Positions 27,462-39,000 of a stretch of DNA of 64,000 nt are shown here, piece after piece; the first letter of the stretch is position 1, and the number at the start of each line of letters is the position of its first letter. The notes under the pieces were generated by a model. It saw only the letters and a list, made by a program, of their open reading frames with translations, searched no databases and was not told the DNA's origin. The position numbers and the translations under genes are program-made. This stretch comes from Cystobacter ferrugineus (GTDB lineage Bacteria; Myxococcota; Myxococcia; Myxococcales; Myxococcaceae), in assembly GCF_001887355.1 (NCBI RefSeq), contig NZ_MPIN01000004.1, positions 845,733 to 909,732 on the forward strand, given 5' to 3'.

Positions 27462-28088
27462 ATGTCGCGAGTCACTCGGCTTCTCCTGGCGATTCTCCTC
27501 CTCGGCACGGGATGCAGACCGGGGGCTCGAGGTGAACCAGGGCCTCAGGGGCCGACGGGGGAGAGAGGACCCATGGGGCCCCAGGGGCCGGCGGGGCCGC
27601 GGGGGCCAGGTGGGGAGAGCGGGCCCATGGGGCCTCGGGGACCGGTGGGCCCCGCCGGGCCTCCCGGCGCCTCCGTGCCGTTCGTCCCGATCCGGACGAT
27701 GCTCGTCTACACGAATCAAATGAAGGACCTGGAACCCTCGGAAACGCCCAAGCTCCTCAGGGAGCTGGGCTCTTTCACCAAGGAATTACCAGACACCGTG
27801 ATTGAGCTCACCTGGCAGTCGCACATCCGGACGGAGGGCAACGGCGGCTTCTGCAGCTTCGACGTGCGGATCGACGGCGAGTCGATGCCCGTGCCGTCCG
27901 GCCTGTGGCTCGGTGCCACGCTCCACGATGCGAATGATGCTCCGGTGAATCTGTACCTGGAGTTCCCTGGCCTCGCACCCGGCCCCCACGCGGTGACGCT
28001 CTGGACTCGTGGTTCGAATGGCGCCACGGCCTGCATCGACAACCACGGGAGCTTCCTGAGGACGGTCCACGTCGTCGAGACGTACTAG
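27462..28088 (+). CDS. Collagen-like lipoprotein
   Basis: The product has 208 residues from ATG 27462, preceded by AAGGGG. The signal sequence ends in a lipobox (LLLGTGC, Cys at residue 18), giving a lipid-anchored protein. Directly after it come about 17 uninterrupted Gly-X-Y triplets (about residues 21-71), very rich in Pro at X or Y (for example [13 protein letters not shown]), the hallmark of a bacterial collagen triple helix. The C-terminal 135 residues form a globular beta-rich domain with two Cys (FCSFDV and TACIDN) that would be held off the membrane as a trimer; the first part ([19 protein letters not shown]) may trimerise. Bacterial collagens mediate adhesion or form surface stalks. 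The function of the head is unknown. Confidence 0.85.
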   Translation: MSRVTRLLLAILLLGTGCRPGARGEPGPQGPTGERGPMGPQGPAGPRGPGGESGPMGPRGPVGPAGPPGASVPFVPIRTMLVYTNQMKDLEPSETPKLLRELGSFTKELPDTVIELTWQSHIRTEGNGGFCSFDVRIDGESMPVPSGLWLGATLHDANDAPVNLYLEFPGLAPGPHAVTLWTRGSNGATACIDNHGSFLRTVHVVETY

Positions 28089-28149
28089 GTCCGCCGGGGC
28101 CTGGGGCGTCCAATGCCCCCGCGGGAGACTCCGGGCGCCTCGTTCGCTC

Positions 28150-28178
28150 TTGACGGAGTGCCTCTCCATCCTGTAATT
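28150..28178 (+). promoter_or_regulatory. Probable promoter of the S4 paralogue
   Basis: A TTGACG -35 element (28150-28155) is followed after 17 bases by GTAATT (28173-28178) as a weak -10 element. The -10 overlaps the left arm of the metal-regulator box, so bound repressor would block polymerase. Confidence 0.5.
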
Positions 28179-28201
28179 GAGAATGATACTGATTCTCAAT
28201 T
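28175..28201. promoter_or_regulatory. Fur/Zur-type operator upstream of the S4 paralogue
   Basis: Perfect 10-base arms AATTGAGAAT and ATTCTCAATT flank GATACTG. Its central 19 bases match the classical Fur consensus (GATAATGATAATCATTATC) at 15 positions by hand alignment. It stands 39 bases before the GTG of the S4-like gene and over its likely -10. Fur and Zur boxes look alike, so the metal cannot be fixed from sequence; the gene behind it favours zinc. Confidence 0.8.
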
Positions 28202-28240
28202 TCAACTTGGCGGGACGCGCCAGGTGAGGAGGAGCGGGAC

Positions 28241-28873
28241 GTGGCACGAGATACGGGACCTCGCGGCAGGGTGTGCCGCCGGCTGGGAGTCGCGCTGTCG
28301 AACATCACCGCGAAGGATCCGGACAAGGATCCGGTGTTGCGTCGGCCGTATCCCCCCGGGCAGCACGGGGCGGTGTCCAAGCCCTCGGTGAGCGATTACG
28401 GGCGGCGGCTGCGCGAGAAGCAGAAGCTCAAGCTGTTCTACGGCCTGTTGGAGAATCAGTGCCGCCGGGCGTTCCTGGAGGCGCGCCGCTCGCCGGGCAA
28501 CACGGGCACGGTGTTGCTGCAACAGCTCGAGAGTCGCCTGGACGTGGTGCTGCTGCGCGCGGGGTTGGCGACGAGCATCCGCCAGGCGCGGCAGTTCGTG
28601 CGCCACGGCTACATCCATGTGGACGGGGTGCGCACGAACATCCCCAGCTTCCGGCTGCGGTCGGGCCATGAGGTGCGCTTCGGCCCGAACCACCGGGAGC
28701 TGCCGGTCGTGCGCAACAGCTTCGAGCGGATGAAGGGCCGGAGCGTTCCGGCGCACCTCGTGGTGGTGGAGGACGGGCGGGGCGTGCGCTACACGCGCGT
28801 GCCCGAGCGCGAGGAGATCCCCGTGGAGGTCAACGTGCCCTTCATCGTCGAGTTCTACGCGCAACGCGCGTGA
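28241..28873 (+). CDS. rpsD: 30S ribosomal protein S4 paralogue lacking the zinc Cys cluster
   Basis: A 210-residue S4 protein from GTG 28241, six bases after AGGAGGAG. It has the S4 N-terminal domain and the RNA-binding S4 fold ([34 protein letters not shown] spans about 99-132). Zinc-binding S4 proteins have four Cys in the N-terminal 35 residues; here only C12 remains ([11 protein letters not shown]), so this is a 'C-minus' form. The gene is not in a ribosomal operon but alone, behind a Fur/Zur box, which is how zinc-sparing ribosomal paralogues are organised in other bacteria. It probably replaces a zinc-containing S4 under metal starvation. Whether the genome has a second, Cys-containing S4 cannot be seen here. 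It converges with the parvulin gene. Confidence 0.92.
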   Translation: MARDTGPRGRVCRRLGVALSNITAKDPDKDPVLRRPYPPGQHGAVSKPSVSDYGRRLREKQKLKLFYGLLENQCRRAFLEARRSPGNTGTVLLQQLESRLDVVLLRAGLATSIRQARQFVRHGYIHVDGVRTNIPSFRLRSGHEVRFGPNHRELPVVRNSFERMKGRSVPAHLVVVEDGRGVRYTRVPEREEIPVEVNVPFIVEFYAQRA

Positions 28874-28946
28874 GCGCCGGGGGAGGCCACGCACCCGGGA
28901 TGTGGGCTCGTCTTGCTTGCCGGGCGCTGTGGTTTGCCGGTGTGGG

Positions 28947-29906
28947 CTATTTCCGCGCGGGGTTGGCTTCCTGTTGGGCCGGAGCGGCCCCTTCGGCGCT
29001 GGCCTGTTCCAACACCTTGTCGTCGATCTCGATGGGCGTGCTCTTCTTGAGGTTGGCGATGAGATCATCGATCGCCCGGGAACGCCGCTCCATCTGCAGG
29101 CGGGCCTCGATGCGCGGACGGGCCACCTCGAACGATTGCGTGTTGCCGGGCTCGCGGTGGATGAGCTTGATCAGGTGGATGCCTCGCTCCGTCTCCACCT
29201 GCGCCACTGCGTCCTTCGTCTCGAGCGAGAAGGCGGCCTGGGCGAACTCGGGACCCCAGAGCGTGGTCAGCTCCTCACGCGCCTTCAATCCGAGGTCGCC
29301 CTCCTGGGTCTTCGTGGCCGCGTCGTCGGAGCGCTTGCGGACCAGCTCCGCGAAGGAGGCGCCGCTTGCCCCCGGCTGGCCGCGGCTCTGCTCGGTGAGC
29401 AGCCGTGCGGCCTCCTGTTTCACCTGCGCGCGCCTGGCGTCCTGGGGGGCCGCGGCCAGGAAGACGTGGCTGATGCGCACCCGCTCCGGACTCATGAAGT
29501 CCGACGAGTGCTCCCGGTAGTACGTGCGGACGTCCTCCTCGCTCACGGGCTGCTTCTCGAGCGTTGCCGCATGCTTCTGGACGAGCCGTTGGACCATCAA
29601 TTTCTCCAACGTGGCCAGGACATCGGGATCCTTGTCCAGTCCCTGCCGGCGGGCCTCCTGCGCGAGCAACTCGACGCGGACCAGGTTCTCGAGGAACTCC
29701 TTCTTGCGCTCGACGGTGGTGTAGCGCGCGCGAATGAAGGGGGGCTGCTCCTCGAGCCGAGCGCTGAACTCCCGGGCCGTGATGGAGCCGTCGCCCACCC
29801 GGGCGACCACCGGTTCCTGCTTCGTTGTCGCGGTCTGGCCAGGCTCGGACCCCCGGCAGGCGGAAGCCAACAGCAGCAGGGACACGGCCCCTGCGGAGAA
29901 CTTCAT
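28947..29906 (-). CDS. Peptidyl-prolyl isomerase (parvulin/SurA-like), lipoprotein
   Basis: The product has 319 residues from ATG 29906; an in-frame ATG at 29915 would put Met-Glu-Phe before the signal peptide, less typical. The signal sequence ends in a lipobox (LLLLASAC, Cys at residue 17), so the chaperone is membrane-anchored in the periplasm. An N-terminal SurA-like helical chaperone region (about 30-140) has ARVGDGSITAREFSARL. The parvulin domain (about 140-265) has ISHVFLAA, SFAELVRKRSDD, EGDLG, FAQAAFSLE and GIHLIKL, in the normal order. A C-terminal helix is followed by an Ala/Gln/Pro-rich tail. It probably folds exported or outer-membrane proteins. It is divergent from the giant operon across 148 bases, and could assist folding of those large secreted products. 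Confidence 0.9.
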   Translation of the reverse strand: MKFSAGAVSLLLLASACRGSEPGQTATTKQEPVVARVGDGSITAREFSARLEEQPPFIRARYTTVERKKEFLENLVRVELLAQEARRQGLDKDPDVLATLEKLMVQRLVQKHAATLEKQPVSEEDVRTYYREHSSDFMSPERVRISHVFLAAAPQDARRAQVKQEAARLLTEQSRGQPGASGASFAELVRKRSDDAATKTQEGDLGLKAREELTTLWGPEFAQAAFSLETKDAVAQVETERGIHLIKLIHREPGNTQSFEVARPRIEARLQMERRSRAIDDLIANLKKSTPIEIDDKVLEQASAEGAAPAQQEANPARK

Positions 29907-30054
29907 GAATTCCATGATTGATTTCGATGTGGAGCGGCGCCTTCACGTGAACGCGCCGGGGTCTAGCCCCTTGGCGGATTCTGTCATGTCAACGGGCTAC
30001 TTGTCTTGTAGCTGACAGGTCCTTTATACGGACGCTTCACCGATAGAGGGGGTT

Positions 30055-33000
30055 GTGTTGTCCCGACAGCTTGGTAGCGGAGGGTCCTCGCCAGCAGGGC
30101 GCGGTGGCGTGTGGTCTGTCTCGGGGCCGCTGGGCGTCGCCCTGGTGCTGCTGTGGGCGAGCACGTCCTCCCTGGCCTTCGCCGAGGTTCCCGCGGACGT
30201 CACGGTCCTCGAGGTCAACCCCGCCAGTTACACGCAGGGATTGGCCTCGCGTCAGTCGGTGTCTAGAGCATTTCACGAGAGCAACTCGGAAAGCTACGAC
30301 TTCCTGGTGGTCTTTCCGACCTTCGCGACGACCTTCGAGGCAGGCGCCACGGGTTCGGATGCCCTGGGTCTTCATACCCAGGTGAGCAATGACGTCGAGG
30401 GGAGCGGCCATCTCGAGTTCGACAACGGCGCGTTCTTCGGCTCGCGCCGCCTCAAGGGCTACATCGACGTCGGAACGCTCCGGCCGGCTTCGACGGTGCA
30501 CCTGGATGCGGATTCCCTCCAGACCATTGCCCACGAGGTCGCGCACCAGTGGTCGGGGCAGGCGGGTGGAAACCTCGGACTGCTGGGCAGGGACGATGCC
30601 CATTGGAGCTTCTTCCTGAGCTCGAATGCCTCGGTGCTCTACGGTTCGGATTGGCGGAAGCAGGAGGACGGGAAATACCTCGCGTTCGAGTCGCGGCGGC
30701 GCTACTCGCCGCTCGACCTGTACCTGATGGGTTTCATGGCGCCCGAGGAGGTTCCCCCCTTCGAGTTGCTCCAGCCTGTGCCGGAATCTGGTCATTCAAC
30801 CACGGACCTGCCGCCGAACGCGGAGACCCGCATCGAGGTGAGTGGCGTCCGCCAGGTGACGGTGGCGGACATCATCAGAGTGCAGGGCCCGCGCATCCCC
30901 TCCGCGGCGACGTCCCAGCGGGATTTCCGCGCCGCCTTCATCCTGTTGGTTCCCCAGGGGCAGGAGGCGACTCCGGAGCAACTCGCCCATGTGGAGCGGG
31001 TGCGGACGGCCTGGGCCAACGAGTTCTTCTTCCTGACACGCGGCCGGGCCTTCATGCAGACCGAGCGGGTGGACCGGGTCCCGCGCAACACCACCCCGCC
31101 GGGTATCGATGCCGGCCTTGCCTACCTGCGCTCCCGGTTGAGCGAAGGTCACTGGAGCGATCATCCGGAGACGGCCGTCCGTGAGACGGAAGCGGCCCTC
31201 GCCGCGCTGGCGCTCTTCCAGAGCAGGGCCGGGGTCAAGGACGATGTCGACGCCGCCGTGGCCTGGCTCACTCAGTTCGTGCCCGGCGATGGTGACGCGC
31301 GGGCACGCCGGCTGAGGGGTCTCGCGTTCGCTCGCGAGCCGGATACGACGGGCCTCGAGGCCCTCGCGAACGATGCCGACCCCCTCGGGCTTCGCTCCCC
31401 AGGGGGGCGGGGCTATGCGCCTGGCTATGGCGCGACCGTTCTCGACACCGCGCTGGTCGGACTGGCGTTGACCGAGACGAGCGGTGGCGGTGGCGTGCCC
31501 CAGTCCACGCTCGATGGGCTCGTGTCCTACCTGCTTCAGCACCAGAACGCGGATGGAGGTTGGCCGGTCCTGGCTCGAGGACCGAGCCGGGTGGAGACCA
31601 CCGCGCTGGTGCTTCAATTCCTGGCCCGGAATTCCGAGCGGGATGACGTCGCCATGGCCGCGGGGGCGGCGTTCGCCTTCCTGGATGCGCGCAAGGGCCT
31701 CGATGGTCTCTACCGGGATGACCTCGATCTGCCGAGCACGACCGCGGAGGTTATCCTGGCCCTGGAGGCCTGGGACAAGCTTGCCTCCGCGGATGGCGTG
31801 CGTCTCATCGCCGCGTTCCAGGCGCTCCAGCGCGCGGATGGGAGCTGGGAAGGTTCGGTCTATCAGACCGCGCGCGTGCTCCGGGTGCTCCAGCTGTTGA
31901 CGGTGCCCAACCTGGCCGTGACCGGCGTGACCCTCTCCGCCTCCTCGGTGGTGGAGGGAGAGGGCGCCGCCGTGGATGTGCTCGTGTACAACACGGGCTT
32001 TGTTGTCTCGGCGAAGACGTGGGTGCAGGCCTTCGACAGCAATGGTGCTTCCTTTGGCTCTCCGGAGGAGCTTCCTGCTCTGGACCCAGGAGCCTCCACC
32101 ACCGTGCGGCTTCTGCTCGACACCGTCGGGCATGCGAATTCGCAGCAGTTGTTCGTGGTGGTGGACCCCTCGGGCACTCTCGACGAGACGCGTGAGGACG
32201 ACAACCGCGTCGCGGAGGACTTCATCGTCCATCCCGCGACCATCGGCGTGGATGTCTTCGTGTCCTCCGGGAGCGAGACCGTCTCTCCGGCGCGTGTGAC
32301 CCAGGTGCCAGCGACGCACGAGGTGTCCGTCCAGGTGGGCAACGCGGGGCGGACCACGGCGAGCAATGCCGTGGTGTCGCTCTATTCCGGGGGGATGCTG
32401 CTGGCCAGCCAGACCGTGCCGAGCCTGGCCCACCAACAACAGGAGCAGGTGAAGTTGTCGTTTCTCGTCGAGGGCGGCCCGTACCCCATCGACCTGCTGG
32501 TCCGTATCGAGCATCCGGGTGAAGCCGAGGCGAACAAGGACAACAACGCGGTCAGCCTGAGCCTGGGCGCGGATCCCCTCACCGTGGGGCTCGAGGTGGC
32601 CAGCCTCACCGTGAGCCCGGCGACGGTCGAGCAGGAGCAGACCGTGTCCCTCGCGTTCGATGTCTCGAACACGGGGACCGCCAGGGTGGACGGCGCGAAG
32701 GTGGCGGTGAGCGTGGTGGCCGCGGATGGGGTGGTCGTGGCGACGCTTCCGCTGGCGGCCGTGCCGGCGCTCGCTTCCGGTGAGACGAAGTCGGGCTCGG
32801 CGTCCTGGACCGCCACCTACGCGGGTTCCTATAGGGTGGAGGCGCGGGCCTTCTACGAGGGGAAGACCTGGGGCGGTGGCAAGTCGGCCCCGCTGACCGT
32901 CCACGCGCTCTCGACGCCGGATCTCGTGTTGGGGACGGGTGCCCTGTCCACCAATCCCCAGCCTCCGTTGGTGGGGAAGGAGGCGCGGATTTTCGCGAGG

Positions 33001-36000
33001 GTTCGCAACGCGGGAGCCGACGTGGGGCCGTTCAAGGTCGGGTTCTTCCTGGGCGACCCAGACGCGGGAGGCACTCTTCTGGGCCACGCCGACGTGTCGG
33101 AACTGAAGGAGGGTGCGTGGGCGGACGTCTCCATTCCCTACACGTTCACCTCCGCGAACGAGCATGTCCTGGTGGCGCGGGCTGACTTCGACGGAACGGT
33201 GGGCGAACTCAACGAGAAGAACAACTCCTCGACGCTCGCGGTCTCTCCCCGGCCCATCGCCGATCTGGTGCTCTCCGAGGGCGACATCCTCCCGGACAAT
33301 GCCTTCCCCAGGAAGGGGGAGAGCGTCTCCGTCAAGGTCTCCGTCTTCAACCAGGGAGGGCAGTCGTCGCAGGAGGCCCAGGTGAAGCTCTACCTCGGGT
33401 CACCAGAAGCGGCGGGCACGCTGATTGATTCGGCCTCCCTCCCGCCGGTGGAGGCGGGGGACCGCGGTCAGGTCTCCCTGACCTGGTCCACCAGCGGGCT
33501 CTCGGGTCCGCAGACGCTGGTGGCCATCGTGAATGGCGATCACGCCTTTGACGAGCAGAGCTTTGGCAACAACCGCGTCGAGCGCCGGGTGCTCGTTCAG
33601 GATGGCGCGGTTGCACTCACCGAGCCCTTTTTCTCGCCCAATGGCGATGGGGTGAAGGACTCGACCGAGATCTTCTACCGGCTCGCCGAGGCGGGACCCT
33701 CGGAAGTCCGGATCGCCACCCAGGAGGGGGTGCTGCGGCGGACGCTGACCGGGCCCGTGGCGGCCAGCTCGACTTCCGTCTCGGTGATTTGGGATGGACG
33801 GGACGAGAAGGGGCAGGTGGTGAAGGACGGGGCGTATCGTCTTTCCGTGTTCGCCGGTGAGGGCGAGGCGCTGGCTTCAGTCGGAACGGCACAGGTGGTG
33901 GTCGACACCAACGGCGTTCGGATCGAGGAAACCGACCCCTCGCTCACCCGCCATGCCTTCTTCAAGAACATCCTCGGGAAGCCCAAGGCCATGCCAGACG
34001 AAAGCGGCCTTGCCTTTATGTCCAATGGAGGAACTTCTGCTCCGCCCTGTGGCTTCTATTCGCAGCCCCTCCTTGGTGGCGACGCTGAGTTGATCTTCTC
34101 AGCAGGGCCTCGGAGGAGTGATGGGGCTTGTATCGACACAAATCGGCAGGGTGCTCTCGATACGCTGCTGGACTTCGCCATCTCCCCGGATGGTTCCACC
34201 GTGGCGTTCATCCACGTCAATGATTACCAGAGACGGGTGTCTCGTATCTCCCGAGGGCAGACGACTCCCGTACTTCTTCCAGTCGTGGTGGGTGACGAAG
34301 GCCCCCGAAGCCCGATTCTCTTTCAGGAAGGGTCGCAGAGGCTCTGGTTTGGCATTTATAAATTTACTCTTCCTGGGGATATTATTCGAAATGTCGATTT
34401 GTGGAATCCCAGTGATAGGGTGGATGTAATCGACACGAGAGCAGGCTACGTCGATTTCAAACTGTCATCCGATGCGAGCCGGATTGCGATGGAGAGTGGT
34501 ACCTCGTCTGGCTACGGCTCACGGTGCTTGTCGGCTATAGACGTTATGGGGAAGTATGTCTATTCCGATACGTTCAGATGCCAGACTATCAATCATGGGT
34601 TGTCCTTTGGTTGGGGGGCCGGGGGGAAGTACCTGCTCACTGTTCGTGAGAACGGGTTGGAGGGAGAGGGACCGACCACGTATGGTACGCAGTTGGTTTC
34701 CTATGATGTTAGTAGTTACAACCCAGGAGTCCACGAGACGCTTCTTGAACTCCCCTTCAGGACGTCCCAATACTCTAGTTTGAACCATTCGATTTCATTC
34801 GCGCCCAGCGTTCATGGCGATGCGTTGGTGTATAACTTCAATGATGGAGGTGACACCGACAATGCTGCCAGCCTGCCATTGCCGAGTAACGCCATTGGTA
34901 TCATCGCGCCGATTGTCAGTGGAACGCCCAGGCCCTTCGCACGGATTCCTGGAGTCATCCGGGTAAACTCCCTCAACTGGTCCCCCCGTGGCACCTTCCT
35001 CCATGGTGCCGTGAAGACCTCGGAGGGGGATGTGTACTGGGCCATGCACAGTCTGGCCAATCTTTCGGCGCAGATCCGGGCTTCCCGCCCTCCCGGCAGT
35101 TCGTCCATTTCCTTCCGTGGAGTCGCGTCCGATCTGAACTTCGACAGCTACACCGTCTCGGTCCGGCCTCTCGGGTCCACCTCCGCACCGGTGGTGCTCA
35201 CGCGTAGAACAACTCCCGTCATTGATGGAGTGCTCGCCACGTGGAGTCCCCCGGGGCCTGGAACGTATGAGGTGTTCCTCTCCGTCACCGACAAGGCGGG
35301 TAACTCCAGGCGGAGTACCACCAGGACCATCTGGTCCAATGCCGCGCTCGTTTCCAACCTCTCCGTCGACCCGGGTCTGTTTTCGCCCAACGGTGACGGA
35401 AAGCTGGATGCGCTCACGGTGCGGTACGAGCTCTCCAAGCCCATTACCACCGACTTCGTCGTGCTGGATGCGAAGGGTGACACTGTACACACCATCACCC
35501 GGGATCCTTCCGAGGATGAGGGGCGCGAATTCGTCTGGACCGGTTACAACGCGGCCGGGCGCGTCCCGGATGGCGACTACCTTCTCCGGGCGGACCGCGC
35601 AGTCACGGCATTCACGGTGGATACCACGCCTCCCGTCGTGGACCTGGCCTGGGGCAACCAGCTTCCCGATGGCAAGAACTACGCTCGCTTTCTCGATGCA
35701 TATCCGGCGTATGCCTACGACTCTACGGGCCAATCCGTGGCGATTCCCTCGGTGGGGGCCTGGGTCTCGTGGCGGAGTCAGGATTTGCACCCTGGAGAAG
35801 CCCGACTCGAGGCCTGGGTGGGCTCCGAGGCCACCGTGATCCAGGAGATGGGTGGCAAAAACGGTGGGATGGAGCACCGCCCCGTCGAGGAACTCCGGGG
35901 CGCGCGGCTGCGGGTGAGTTCCGTGGACGCGGCCGGAAACGCTCCATCGAGCAATCCGGAGTTGATGATCCCCGAGAAGCTCTTCCTGGTCGGCATTGGA

Positions 36001-39000
36001 GATGCGTCCGTAGTCGATTCCGCCGGCACGCTGCGCTACGGCGGGCGACAGATTCCGCGGATCGATCTGCTCCGCTGGGTGAGCAACGATCTGGAGGTGA
36101 GGCCAGATGGGCAGCCCCAGCCCAACCCGACCATGTCTCCCTCGGGTTTCTCCTTCAAGCCTCAGCGCTACGCCTTCGCGCTCGCCAACACCGTGGGCAA
36201 GCGCATCGTCTCCTACTCCGTGAGATACCCTTCGCCCGTGGGTGGGGGCGTGGTGGTGGAAGACACGCACGTCGCCAAGAACCTGAAGATGCTCGCGGAG
36301 GATGCCATCGTCTGGGATGCCCGGACCCTGCCGGAGCGGGAGTTCATCCTCACGATCGAGGCCCATACTGAAGATGGGACCTTCTCCACGAAGGTTCCCT
36401 TCTACCGGCCCGCCTCCGTGGGTGCTTGTGTCCAACAGGTGGCGGGGACGCCGATGGTCTCGGTCACCACGAGTCTGTCTTACACCGGTTCTAGTGACAG
36501 GCTCGCTCCCGGTGCGACCCTGCGCTTCTTTCCCGAGGGCAGTGCGACCGCGGAGCTGACCGCGGAAATTGAAACGGATGACGCCTTGATCGGTGACGGC
36601 CTCATCCATTACTCGACGCTCATTCCCCGCGGCAGCCTCACTCAGTGCCGGTACCGGATCGAACTCCAGGGGATGCGCGTGGATCGCCGTGATGTGGATG
36701 GGAACAGCTTCCTGAACGCGTGCGGCCTGCTTCCCGAGGTTTATCTCAACGGTTCGGAGCCGAATATCAGCGTTGTCGAGACGTTCGACCGGAAGGTCGA
36801 ATCCGTCGAGGTGTACCAGAGGGATGGCGCTGGCCATTGGAGTTTCGCCACACTGCTTCCCAGCTTCGAGGGCCGGGCCGTGGGGCTCCTTCCGGAGCTG
36901 GTGTGCGGCGCGGACAAATTGCGTCTGGTGGCGCGTCTGGCTGACGGCTCCGTGTTCGACAGCGCCCAGCCTACTGACTTCCGTTCTTGCGCCAAGGAGT
37001 CGGAGTCCAGTTGCGGACTCAACCTCCAGGTCTTTGTCGATCGCCGCGAGGGCCTCTCGGCTTGTGGGGCCCGGGACGCGATCTACGACATCAAGATCGA
37101 AACGGATGTCCAGGCCGGGGCGGGTGAATGGCGCATCGAGGCGTCGCTGGTCGACTCGAGCGCGCGCAGATACCCCGTGGGATTGATGTCCAGGGAGATC
37201 GCCGGGAAGGCCGTCGCCACGGGGGTCGTGGAGACCCACGCGGCCACCTCGCTGCCGGAAGGAGTGCTCAATCTTCATGCCGTCTTCACGGATGCCAAGG
37301 GCAGGAAGCTCGAGAACAAGCTGGCGACGTTGATCGTGGACCGGACGTTGCCCCGGTTGAGCATCGCCACCCCCGCCGAAGGTGCGTTGCTCTGTGCGGT
37401 GGAATCGCCTCTGTCAGACGGAACCCGGGAGAGAGCCTTCAACGTCATGGGAACGCTCTCCGATGAGTATCTGGAGTTCGCCGAGCTGAAGCTCCGGTCG
37501 GTTCAGGGCGCCGTGTCCCTCAATGAGGTTCTCTTCAAGGGTGAAAAGGGAAAGCCAGCACGGATCTCGCGGGTGGGCTCGCTCTGGAAGCTGTCGGTCG
37601 ATGAGCTGAGTCCAGGAGACTACGTGCTCACGGGTCATGCTCGCGATTTCAGTGGCGGAGAGTCCTGCCTGGCTCCTCGCACCTTCCACGTCAGTGATGG
37701 TGTTGCTCTGCAATCCGTGTATGCGACACCACGGGTCTTCGGTGGCCCTGGCGCCAACGTCAGCGAGACCGTGGTTCGCTATGAGTTGGATGGCACCGCG
37801 AAGGTGTCCGTGTCGGCCCTCGACCCGGAGGGGAAGACCGTGGTGCTCCAGTGGTCCACCGAGCAATCGCCAGGGAGCCATGAGTTCGACTGGAGCGGAA
37901 GTCTGGCGGATGGGTCTTCCATCAGCTTGAATGGCCGCTATCTGATCCAGGTGGAAGCTGTTGATGCTTGTGGCCGGACGGCGGTGGGGACCACGGAGGC
38001 TGTTTTCGACACGATCCCGCCCATGGCCACCATCACCGTGCCGGCGTCTGGCTCTTCCGTGGGCGCGGTTGTTGAAGTCAGGGGCACGGCGACGGATGCC
38101 AACTTCAAGAATTACACGCTCGAGTTCGAGGGGAGCACACTCGAGCCGCTGCTCTCGCCAATGCCCATCATGGCGGGGGTCCTTGGGTCGATCAGCACCG
38201 ACACCCTCTCCGCCGGCGACCACACTCTCGTGCTGGAAGTCCAGGATGAAGCGGGGTGGACCACGAAGGTGACGCGCTCGGTTAGCGTGTCGGCTGGCGA
38301 GGTGGTGGCTGGCTTCTCCCTTTCTCCTGGGCTCCTCTCTCCCAACCTGCCGTTGGGCAACAAGCAGGTTCTCGCCAGGATCGCGCTGCGGCAGCGCGCG
38401 GAGGTGATGTTGCAGGCCGAGCCCGCGCGTGGCCCGACCCAGACGCTCTTCACGGGGACGCTCAATCCCGGCGCTCCCGACGTGCGGCTGGCCCCGTCGG
38501 TGTTCGGTGGCCCGGGGTTCGAGGAGGATCGCGAGTACACCGTGAAGCTCATCGCCACCGCGGGGGCGATCACTGAGACGGCCCAGGCCCAACTCGTGCT
38601 GGACCACACTCCTCCCTCGGTCGGTTTTTCGATCTCCCCACAGAAACAGGGCTTCGTGCAGGGTCATGGACAGGTGATCGGCTCCATCTCCGATCCCCAC
38701 CTCACCTCCTGGAGTGTCCTCTTCGGTGCGGAGGGGAAGGAAGTGGAGATCGGCCGTGGCTCCGAATCACGGGAGCAAGAAGAGATCCTGGCCGAATTCG
38801 ATGGGCTGCCGGACGGGCCTCATCGGTTCGTGCTGACCGCCACGGATGGAGCGGGCAACAAGCGGGACCATACGGTGTTCGTCACCTCCGACATGACGTC
38901 TCCCCGCGTGGCGTTCCGCTATCCCCTGTCAGGTGAATACCTCTCCGAGCAAAAAATCCTCGGCCACATGCTTGTCGGTGCCCGTGTGTCCGAGACCCAT

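Noticed and set aside
30001-30029. TTGTCT with TTTATA or TTATAC as promoter of the giant operon
   Set aside because: The -10 match is only about half of consensus, so it is not listed as a feature, although a promoter must lie in this 148-base divergent gap.
34795-37278. Long open frame on the minus strand inside the giant gene (also 54585-57827 and 2469-4745, minus)
   Set aside because: High GC keeps the opposite strand free of stop codons. The encoded sequences are Arg/His/Gly-rich and low in complexity with no family resemblance, while the plus strand carries clear domains.
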